From an uncultured Myxococcales bacterium (GTDB taxonomy: Bacteria; Myxococcota_A; UBA9042; DTJE01), in the NCBI GenBank assembly GCA_903857665.1, contig CAIOFV010000076.1, positions 1 through 64,000 of the forward strand: a DNA stretch of 64,000 bases. The letters run 5' to 3'. Position numbers and translations under genes: made by a program. The notes beneath the pieces were generated by a model. It ran no database searches. It was not told the origin of the DNA and saw nothing but the letters and a program-made list of their open reading frames with translations. Below are positions 36,176-42,692 of this stretch, in pieces; the stretch's first letter is position 1, and the number at the start of each line of letters is the position of its first letter.

Positions 36176-36919
36176 ATGACCGCTCTGGAATCCCAGGGAT
36201 TGCAGAAGACCTACCCCGGCGCGCACCAGCCTGCCCTGCGGGGGCTGGACCTGGCCGTCCAGGAAGGGGAGTTCTTCGGCCTGCTGGGTCCCAACGGCGC
36301 GGGCAAGACCACGGCGATCTCGATCTTCACCGGGCTGCGGGTCCCCTCGGCCGGCATCGTCCGGGTCTTCGGCCACGACCTGCGACGCGCGGGCCCCGAG
36401 GTCCGGCGCCGCATCGGCCTGGTCCCGCAGGACATCGCGTTGTACCCGACGCTGACGGTGCGCGAAAACCTCCAGTACTTCGGCGGCCTGTACGGGTTGC
36501 ACGGCGAGGATCTGCGCAGGCGCATCGCCGACGGGCTGGAGCGGGTGGCGCTGTCGGACGCGGCGGACCGGCCGGTGGACACGCTCTCGGGCGGCATGAA
36601 GCGCCGGGCGAACCTCGCGGCCGGGCTGGTCCATGGGCCGACGCTGCTGTTCCTGGACGAGCCCACGGTCGGCGTGGACGCCCAGAGCCGTGCCGCGATC
36701 GTGGCCACGCTGGAGGACCTGTCGAAGGCGGGCGTGACCCTGATCTACACGACCCACTACCTCGAGGAGGCCGAGCGCCTCTGCGGGCGGGTCGCGATCA
36801 TCGACAACGGGCGGGTGCTGGCGGAAGGGTCTCCGCGGGCGCTGGTCGAGGGGACGGTCGGGTGCGCGAACCTCGAGGACGTGTTCCTGCGTCTCACCGG
36901 CAGGGGACTCCGTGACTAG
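36176..36919 (+). CDS. ABC transporter ATP-binding protein
   Basis: This 247-residue ABC ATPase has Walker A GLLGPNGAGKTTAISIF, the Q-loop LVPQDIALYPTLTVREN, the signature LSGGMKRRANLAAGL, Walker B LLFLDEPTVGVDAQSR and the switch His in YTTHYLEEAERLCGRV. It is of the drug- and natural-product-export type (CcmA-like) that pairs with ABC-2 permeases. The ATG at 36176 is behind AGGTG; the frame stays open upstream to 34514, but that part shows no family similarity. The stop overlaps the GTG start of the permease by 8 bases. Confidence 0.95.
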   Translation: MTALESQGLQKTYPGAHQPALRGLDLAVQEGEFFGLLGPNGAGKTTAISIFTGLRVPSAGIVRVFGHDLRRAGPEVRRRIGLVPQDIALYPTLTVRENLQYFGGLYGLHGEDLRRRIADGLERVALSDAADRPVDTLSGGMKRRANLAAGLVHGPTLLFLDEPTVGVDAQSRAAIVATLEDLSKAGVTLIYTTHYLEEAERLCGRVAIIDNGRVLAEGSPRALVEGTVGCANLEDVFLRLTGRGLRD

Positions 36920-38246
36920 GCTGATCGGACAGGTCGCTGCCAGCCTGCGCAAGGAGGCGCAAACCCTGTCGCGGGACCGGGGCGGCCTGATCGTGCTGTT
37001 CGGGATGCCCATGGCCCTGGTGCTGGTGGTGACGGTGGTGCAGGACCGCGCGATGCGGTTCGTGGCCGCGCCGAATGCCGACCTGCTGCTGATCGACCGG
37101 GACGGCGGCGACCTGGGGACCACGCTGCGCCAGGGCCTGGAGGCCGCCGGCGTGTTCACGGTGTCCACGATGCTGGACGGCGTGCCGGTGACCGAGGAGG
37201 CCGCGAAGGAGGCCGTCAGCCACGGGCGCTTCCAGGGAGCGCTGGTGCTGCCCGAGGGGGCTGGAGCCGCGGCGCGCGGGCGTGCGAAGGAGCTCGCGGA
37301 CCGCCTGCTGGCCGACCCGGCCGCCGGGCCGCCGACGGCGATCGATGCGGCGCCCGCGGCCCGCCTGAACGTCTGGCTGGACCCGGTGCTGACCGAGCCG
37401 TACGTCAAACTGATCCGGAACGTGTCGGCGGGGGTGCTCCAGGGCGTGGAGATGCGCCTGCTGGTGGAGGCCTTCGCCGCGGAAATGGCCCGGCGCGCCT
37501 CGGCCCGCCTGGGGGCGCCGCTTCCGGAAGCGCTGGTGAAGGGCTTCGCCGCCGCGCCGATGGCCGCGGGACCCGGCGCGCTGCTGGCGCTGGACGCGGC
37601 GCTGTCGACGGACAAGGCGTGGACCGACGTGCCGAACTCGGTCCAGCAGAACGTCCCGGCGTGGACCATCTTCTCGATGTTCCTGATCGTGATCCCGCTG
37701 GCGGGAGCGCTGATTCGCGAGCGGCGGGACGGCATGCTGACGCGCCTGCGGGTCATCCCCGGCGCGCCGACCGCGGCGCTGCTGGGCAAGGCGCTGCTGT
37801 TCCTGGGCGTGTGCGCGGCGCAGTTCGCGATGATGTTCGCGATCGGCGCGTTCGTGCTGCCCCTGCTGGGCACCCCGGCCTTCGCGCCCGGCCCGCACCT
37901 GGGCCCGGCGATCGTCGTCGGCCTGGCCACGGCGGCGGCCGCGATGGGCTTCGGGCTGGCGGTGGGGGCGGTCGCCGGCTCGCCCGAGCAGGCGTCGGTG
38001 TTCGGCGCGTCCACGATCGTGATCTTCGGGGCGGTGGGCGGCGTGCTGATGCCTCGGTTCTCGATGCCCCAGACGATGCGCGAACTGACGATCGTGTCGC
38101 CGCTGGGGTGGGCCCAGGAGGCCTTCCTGGGCCTGTTCCTGCGCCAGGGGGACCTGGCCTCGGTGGCCGCCCCGGTGTTGCGGCTGATGGCCTTTGCAGC
38201 GGTCGGCATCGCCGTGGCGTTGACGTTCCAGCGCCGACGGGGTTGA
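36912..38246 (+). CDS. ABC-2 type transporter permease
   Basis: This 444-residue inner-membrane protein has one N-terminal transmembrane segment (GLIVLFGMPMALVLVVTVV), a large external domain of about 200 residues, and five or six C-terminal helices beginning at PAWTIFSMFLIVIPLAGAL. This is the topology of YhhJ/DrrB-like ABC-2 exporters. Family motifs include RERRDGMLTRLRVIPGAP. The start is GTG 36912, overlapping the ATPase gene, so the two subunits are coupled. Position ahead of ACP and ketosynthase genes suggests it exports the product of the pathway. Confidence 0.92.
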   Translation: MTRLIGQVAASLRKEAQTLSRDRGGLIVLFGMPMALVLVVTVVQDRAMRFVAAPNADLLLIDRDGGDLGTTLRQGLEAAGVFTVSTMLDGVPVTEEAAKEAVSHGRFQGALVLPEGAGAAARGRAKELADRLLADPAAGPPTAIDAAPAARLNVWLDPVLTEPYVKLIRNVSAGVLQGVEMRLLVEAFAAEMARRASARLGAPLPEALVKGFAAAPMAAGPGALLALDAALSTDKAWTDVPNSVQQNVPAWTIFSMFLIVIPLAGALIRERRDGMLTRLRVIPGAPTAALLGKALLFLGVCAAQFAMMFAIGAFVLPLLGTPAFAPGPHLGPAIVVGLATAAAAMGFGLAVGAVAGSPEQASVFGASTIVIFGAVGGVLMPRFSMPQTMRELTIVSPLGWAQEAFLGLFLRQGDLASVAAPVLRLMAFAAVGIAVALTFQRRRG

Positions 38247-38314
38247 ATGCGCCCTCGGGGTTTGCGATTAGGTCCAGTGCCAGGTGGCCAACCGGTCGCC
38301 GACGGAGGTGCGGA

Positions 38315-38581
38315 GTGGAGGGTCTGGAACTTGAACTGAGGGCGCTGATCCAGCAGGCCTGCGACCTCGATGACGCGAAGATGGCGACGCTGACCGACGA
38401 CGATCCGCTGGTGGGGCCCGAGTCGCCGCTGGGCCTGGACAGCCTGGACGCGCTGGAAATCGTCACGGCGGTCCAGCGCCAGTATGCGGTCCGCATCGAC
38501 AACCAGAACACCAGCATCCGGGTGCTCCAATCGATCCGGATCCTGGCGGACTTCATCCGTCAGGAAAAGGCGATGGCATGA
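38315..38581 (+). CDS. Acyl carrier protein
   Basis: This 88-residue carrier protein carries the phosphopantetheine attachment motif GLDSLDALEIV (Ser43) at the start of helix 2. The overall acidic composition (TDDDPLVGPES) is typical. The GTG at 38315 is preceded by GGAGG (38304-38308). Its stop overlaps the ketosynthase ATG (ATGA). Being in an operon with two ketosynthase-like genes, it is probably pathway-specific, not the housekeeping AcpP. Confidence 0.92.
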   Translation: MEGLELELRALIQQACDLDDAKMATLTDDDPLVGPESPLGLDSLDALEIVTAVQRQYAVRIDNQNTSIRVLQSIRILADFIRQEKAMA

Positions 38582-39780
38582 ACCCGGTCCCCGTCCGCAT
38601 CGCCGGCATGGGCCTCGTCAGCGCGCTGGGCGCGGGCCGCGGTCATGTGGCCGCCCGCATGCGCGCGGGCGACGTCGGGCTGCATCGCCTGACGTCGGTG
38701 GACACCCCGCTGGCCGAGCGCATCCCGGTGTCGCAGGTCGTGGGCCTCGACATCGATCCGTCGGCCCCCCGCAACGACGCGCTGGCCACCCATGCGGTGA
38801 TGCAGGCGCTGGCGGAAGCGGGCCTGGCCCCGAACACCCCCGAGGTCGCCGCGGCCGCCCTGCTGGTCGGCTCGATCACCGGCGACTCGAACCTGTCGGA
38901 AGCGCGGTACCGCCGCAAGGTCGAGCAGTCCGGCGCCGTGCCGTGCGTGACGATCGACCCGCCCGCCGGGCGCATCGCGGCGCGGCTTGCCGAGGCCCTG
39001 GGCGTCCGCGGCCCGATCCTGACGTCGTGCTCGGCCTGCACCTCGTCCGCCAACGCGATGCTCACCGCCGTGCACATGCTGCGCGTGGGCCGCGTGCCCC
39101 GCGTCGTCGTGGTGGGCACGGACGTGCTGACGGCCACCCTGATCCACGGATTCGAATCGCTGATGCTGCTGGACGCCGGCGGCTGCCGCCCCTTCGATCG
39201 CACCCGCAAGGGCATCCAGGTGGGCGAGGCGGCCGGCGCGGTGGTGCTGGAACTTGCCGACCTCGATGGGGCGCGGGACGACGCCCCGGGCGGGTCCGTG
39301 CTGCTGCTGGGCGGGGCCAGCCGGTGCGACCCGTTCCACATGACCGCGTCGTCCCCCGACGGCAGCGGCGGTGAAGCGGTGATGCGCGCGGCGTGCGCCC
39401 AGTCCGGCGTGGACCCGTCCGACGTGGTCGCGATCAAGGCCCACGGCACCGGCACCCCGGACAACGACGCGGCCGAGGGCCACGCGATGCAGCGCGTCTT
39501 CGGCGAAGCCGTGCCCCCGTTCGCCTCGCTGAAGCGCTACCTGGGCCACACGATGGGGGCCGCGGGGACCGTGGAACTGGTCGCGTTCCTGGGATGCCTG
39601 CAGGCGGGCTTCGTACCGGCCTGCGCGGGTTTCGCCGAGGAGGACCCCGAGGTCGGCGTGGCGCCACTGCGCCAGCACGCGCCGTTCGGTGGTGGCACGG
39701 TGATGCTGAACTACTTCGGCTTCGGCGGGAACAGCGTGTCGCTGCTCGTCCGGATGCCCCGCGGGGAGGTCCGTCCGTGA
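38578..39780 (+). CDS. Beta-ketoacyl synthase, catalytically complete (KS-alpha)
   Basis: This 400-residue FabF/FabB-type condensing enzyme has the full Cys-His-His set. Cys154 is in TSCSACTSSANA, His289 in IKAHGTGTPDND and His324 in LKRYLGHTMGAAG with Lys319. The C-terminal glycine loop is LNYFGFGGNSVSLL. It catalyses decarboxylative Claisen condensation on ACP-bound chains. It is coupled by overlaps to the ACP upstream and to the second, inactive ketosynthase downstream, an arrangement like type II polyketide or aryl-polyene systems. Confidence 0.95.
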   Translation: MNPVPVRIAGMGLVSALGAGRGHVAARMRAGDVGLHRLTSVDTPLAERIPVSQVVGLDIDPSAPRNDALATHAVMQALAEAGLAPNTPEVAAAALLVGSITGDSNLSEARYRRKVEQSGAVPCVTIDPPAGRIAARLAEALGVRGPILTSCSACTSSANAMLTAVHMLRVGRVPRVVVVGTDVLTATLIHGFESLMLLDAGGCRPFDRTRKGIQVGEAAGAVVLELADLDGARDDAPGGSVLLLGGASRCDPFHMTASSPDGSGGEAVMRAACAQSGVDPSDVVAIKAHGTGTPDNDAAEGHAMQRVFGEAVPPFASLKRYLGHTMGAAGTVELVAFLGCLQAGFVPACAGFAEEDPEVGVAPLRQHAPFGGGTVMLNYFGFGGNSVSLLVRMPRGEVRP

Positions 39781-40850
39781 AGGTCCTTGCCGCCTGGTCC
39801 CTGTGGCCCGACCCGCCGGCGACCCCGGGCGCCGATTTCCGCGTCCCGGACCTGGCGCCGCTGGAAGCGAAATACGTCCCGCAACGCCCCCGGCGCGTGG
39901 GCCGCCACGCACGCCTGACCCTTGTCGGGGCCGCGGCCTGCGTCGCGGAAGCCCCCGCACCGATCCCCGGCAACCGCACCGGCATCTACCTCGGTTCCGG
40001 CATCGGCAACGCCGCCGAGGAGGCGCTGGTGGTCGAGCAGGTCGTGGGCATGGTGGCGGGCGTCACGCCGGGCCCGGCCTCGCCGGTGCACTTCGCCAAC
40101 TCGGTCAGCAACTCCGCGACGTTCTATGCCGCGCGGGTGACCGGCGCCACGGGCCCGAACGTCGTCGTGTCGCAGGAGGAGGTGTCCTTCGAGGGCGCCC
40201 TGATGGCGGCCGACCTGGCTCTGCGGGCCGGCGAGATCGACTGCGCGCTGGTCGGCGGCGTGGACGAGTACCTGGTCGCCCGGGAAGGGACCTACCTGCG
40301 TATCGATCTGCCGGCAGACACCGTGCTGGGCGAAGGCTCGGGGTGGCTGCTGGTGGCACGCGCCGGGCCCGGCGCGGCCGGTACGCCCGGTGCGCAGGGC
40401 GAAATCCTTGCGTCCGTGCAGATCCCCGGCGGCGTCCGTGCCGGCGGCGACGCCCCCGACGCGTGGGAGCAGGTCGCCGCGATCGCGACCGCCGCCCGGC
40501 GCGACGGCGAGGCCGTGACGATCCTGCCGGGCGTGCGCGTGGACGCTGCCGCTGCCGCCGCGCTGGCCGCCCGCCTGCCCGGCGCCCGCGTGCAGACCTA
40601 CCTGGATCGTTGCGGGACGTTCGCCACCGCGGTCGCCCTGGGGATCGCCGGCTGCTTCCGGCCGGGTGTCGCCTCAGGCCTGTTCGTACACGTTTCCCGC
40701 TGCCGCCTCGGCGTCGCCGCCGTGGTGCTGCGGCGGACACCATTGGAATGGCCCGAGGCGACTCCGGCTCCGGCGAGAGTTTCCCCTGGAAACCCATCGC
40801 CTGCGCCTACGTGCTCGGGCGGAAAGGAAGGGAGTCGCCCATGTGGATGA
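39777..40850 (+). CDS. Ketosynthase-like protein lacking the active-site Cys (KS-beta/chain-length-factor type)
   Basis: This 357-residue thiolase-fold protein starts at GTG 39777, overlapping the KS-alpha stop. Fold motifs remain: RTGIYLGSGIGNAAEE, DCALVGGVDEYLV and LGEGSGWLLVAR. The nucleophile region reads VVVSQEEVSFEGALMA, so Gln/Glu replaces the Cys, as in chain-length factors (which have Gln there). The second-His region is DRCGTFATAVALGIA, not GHxxGAAG. It probably forms a heterodimer with KS-alpha. The last ~32 residues (from about PEATPAPARV) are encoded by a copy of the hairpin repeat also found in recC, so the original C-terminus may have been extended. The stop overlaps the radical SAM start by 10 bases. 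Confidence 0.85.
   Translation: MKVLAAWSLWPDPPATPGADFRVPDLAPLEAKYVPQRPRRVGRHARLTLVGAAACVAEAPAPIPGNRTGIYLGSGIGNAAEEALVVEQVVGMVAGVTPGPASPVHFANSVSNSATFYAARVTGATGPNVVVSQEEVSFEGALMAADLALRAGEIDCALVGGVDEYLVAREGTYLRIDLPADTVLGEGSGWLLVARAGPGAAGTPGAQGEILASVQIPGGVRAGGDAPDAWEQVAAIATAARRDGEAVTILPGVRVDAAAAAALAARLPGARVQTYLDRCGTFATAVALGIAGCFRPGVASGLFVHVSRCRLGVAAVVLRRTPLEWPEATPAPARVSPGNPSPAPTCSGGKEGSRPCG
40757..40824 (+). repeat. Hairpin repeat copy C, coding the tail of the KS-beta gene
   Basis: This contains ggcgagagtttcccctggaaacccatcgcctgcg and gtgctcgggcgg. The hairpin is GTTTCC-CCT-GGAAAC (40779-40793). It matches the second half of copies A and B in recC in the same orientation and is also translated in frame. 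The ribosome binding site of the next gene (aaggaaggga) lies immediately 3' of it. Confidence 0.8.
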
Positions 40851-42091
40851 AGCTGATCTACCCGAAATGGCCCAAGCTGCCCGAGCAGACCGAGTTCCAC
40901 CTGCCCCCTCACGGGCCCATCAACTTCGCGGCGAACGTCCCGAACGACGTCCACCTGACGTTCCACGACGAAAACCGCGAGGAACTGGACCTCGAGGACA
41001 AGCCGGACGTGGTGGCGCTGTCGGTGATGCTGACCTGCGCGACGCCGAGAGCGAAAGAGATCGCCATGGCCTACCGGGCGCGCGGCATCCCCGTGATCGC
41101 CGGCGGCATCGCGGTGGCCATCCACAAGGAGGAAATGGCGGCGGCGTGCGACTCGGTGTTCCTGGGCGAGGTCGAGGGGCACTTCGGCGAGATGCTGGCG
41201 GACCTGCGGAAGAAGACGCTGAAGAAGGTCTATGACCGCATGGCCCAGTTGCCGCCCATCGAGTCCGTCCGGCCCGCCCGCCGGGACATCCTGGACTACG
41301 CCAACTACACCTACCGCGGCGTGCGGATGGCGGACCTGGTGCACGCCTCGCGCGGCTGCCGGTTCAACTGCCCGCCCTGCAGCGTCGCGTACCTGGGCGG
41401 CCGCTGCTTCCGGCCGCGGCCCATCGAGACCGTCGTCGAGGAAGTGAAGGGCATCGACAACGGCCGCCTCTTCTTCGTGGACAACTCGCTGGCCCAGGAC
41501 AAGGCCTGGGAACTGGAACTGTTCAAGGCGCTGAAGCCGCTGAAACGCAAGTGGATCGCCCACCCGATCGAGGCCGACGACGAGGTGCTGCAGGCGGCCT
41601 ACGAGGCCGGCGCGTGGTACGTGTACCAGGCCGTCACCGACGTGAACGACCAGATCCGCCGCCGCATCCAGATGTACAAGGACCACGGCATCGGCGTCGA
41701 AGGCACCATCATCCTGGGCACCGACGACCAGACGAAGGACGACGTGCTGCGGCTGATCGACTTCTGCCTGGAAATGGACCTGGACATGGCCGAGTTCACG
41801 GTGATGACGCCGTTCCTGCACACGCCCTACCGCACGCAGGTCGAAGCCGAGGGCCGCGTGCTGCACGACAACTGGATCGACTACACGACGGGCAAGGTGG
41901 TGTTCCAGCCGAAGCACATGACGCCCACCGAGTTGCAGGACCTGTACTACATGGCGTGGGACAGGTTCTACGGCACCGACGGGCGGCAGACGAAGATGGC
42001 GAGGCTGTTCAGGAAGGTCGTCCAGCGCGAGCGCGCCGAAGGCACCACGACGATGCCCGACGGCACCGTCCGCGGCTGGGTCAAGCCTTAG
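40841..42091 (+). CDS. B12-binding-type radical SAM protein
   Basis: This 416-residue enzyme has an N-terminal Rossmann-like B12-binding-type domain (residues about 1-125: PDVVALSVMLTCATPRAKE, IPVIAGGIAVAIHKEEMA). It lacks a DxHxxG cobalamin-ligand motif, as is common in this class. The radical SAM domain has the cluster motif CRFNCPPC (Cys173, Cys177, Cys180) in HASRGCRFNCPPCSVAYLGG. Later barrel strands are FFVDNSLAQDK and GVEGTIILGTDDQTKDD. Related proteins catalyse methylation, ring formation or oxidative chemistry. It is the last gene of the ketosynthase operon. The ATG at 40841 has AAGGAAGGGAG upstream. Confidence 0.92.
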   Translation: MWMKLIYPKWPKLPEQTEFHLPPHGPINFAANVPNDVHLTFHDENREELDLEDKPDVVALSVMLTCATPRAKEIAMAYRARGIPVIAGGIAVAIHKEEMAAACDSVFLGEVEGHFGEMLADLRKKTLKKVYDRMAQLPPIESVRPARRDILDYANYTYRGVRMADLVHASRGCRFNCPPCSVAYLGGRCFRPRPIETVVEEVKGIDNGRLFFVDNSLAQDKAWELELFKALKPLKRKWIAHPIEADDEVLQAAYEAGAWYVYQAVTDVNDQIRRRIQMYKDHGIGVEGTIILGTDDQTKDDVLRLIDFCLEMDLDMAEFTVMTPFLHTPYRTQVEAEGRVLHDNWIDYTTGKVVFQPKHMTPTELQDLYYMAWDRFYGTDGRQTKMARLFRKVVQRERAEGTTTMPDGTVRGWVKP

Positions 42092-42109
42092 GGCCGAAGG
42101 GGTCGGGGA

Positions 42110-42586
42110 CTACAGCCCGCCCACGATCCGCCACACGCCGTCCTCCATGCCGAATTCCAGTTCCGCCAGGTCGTTCTTGGCTGCCCAGCGGTCCTTCCCG
42201 CCTTCGACATAGAAGAACTTGTAGTAGAACTCGAAGTCCGCCATGGCCCGGTCCTCGCCCTTGAACGTGATCTTGCGCAGGTTGACGATGTACTGGACGG
42301 ACTTGACGTTTTCCTGCAGCAGCGGAAGCACCTTCTTTTCCAGCTGCTCGTAGCCGTAGTCGTCGTTCGCCTCGGACGTGGTGCCGGCATTCGAGAAGTA
42401 GCGCCGCGAAACCAGTTCCTTCAGGGCGTTCACGTCCCGCTGCTCGACGGCGAGGCGATAGCGCTCGACGAGATCCGCGATGATGCGGTTCTTCGGCGTG
42501 TCCTCGACCTGGGTGTTCGCGAGGTACTTCGGCCCGCAGGCGACCGTTGCGAGCAGGGCCAGGACCAGGGGGACGGTGCGATTCAT
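42110..42586 (-). CDS. Small lipoprotein, SnoaL/NTF2-like
   Basis: This 158-residue protein has a signal peptide ending LATVACG (lipobox Cys). The mature part starts with a helix carrying LVERYRLAVEQRDVNALKEL followed by YFSNAG and beta strands (MADFEFYYKFFYVEGG, MEDGVWRIVGGL), the pattern of an NTF2-like cone fold. No catalytic residue is evident. It converges with the radical SAM gene (18 bases apart). Its promoter faces away from the alpha-galactosidase gene. Confidence 0.8.
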   Translation of the reverse strand: MNRTVPLVLALLATVACGPKYLANTQVEDTPKNRIIADLVERYRLAVEQRDVNALKELVSRRYFSNAGTTSEANDDYGYEQLEKKVLPLLQENVKSVQYIVNLRKITFKGEDRAMADFEFYYKFFYVEGGKDRWAAKNDLAELEFGMEDGVWRIVGGL

Positions 42587-42607
42587 GGTTGCCTCCGACT
42601 CCGCAAA

Positions 42608-42636
42608 AGACTAGGCCACGGGCGGCCCCCTGTCAA
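42608..42636 (-). promoter_or_regulatory. Promoter of the NTF2-like lipoprotein
   Basis: Minus-strand TTGACA (42636-42631), 17 bases, TAGTCT (42613-42608). The -35 is a perfect consensus. It abuts, back to back, the -35 box of the divergent promoter. Confidence 0.6.
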
Positions 42637-42666
42637 TTGAGGGGAACGGGGCGAAGGTGATAGAGT
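42637..42666 (+). promoter_or_regulatory. Promoter of the alpha-galactosidase-like lipoprotein
   Basis: TTGAGG (42637-42642), 18 bases, TAGAGT (42661-42666), then an ATG at 42693 with GGGAGG upstream. The two divergent -35 boxes touch, forming TGTCAATTGAGG. Confidence 0.55.
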
Positions 42667-42692
42667 ACGCCCGGATTTCGCGGGAGGTTGCG

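Noticed and set aside
34584..42091. Calling the operon an aryl polyene or dialkylresorcinol cluster.
   Set aside because: Ketoreductase, dehydratase, ammonia-lyase, aromatase and acyltransferase genes of those clusters are absent.
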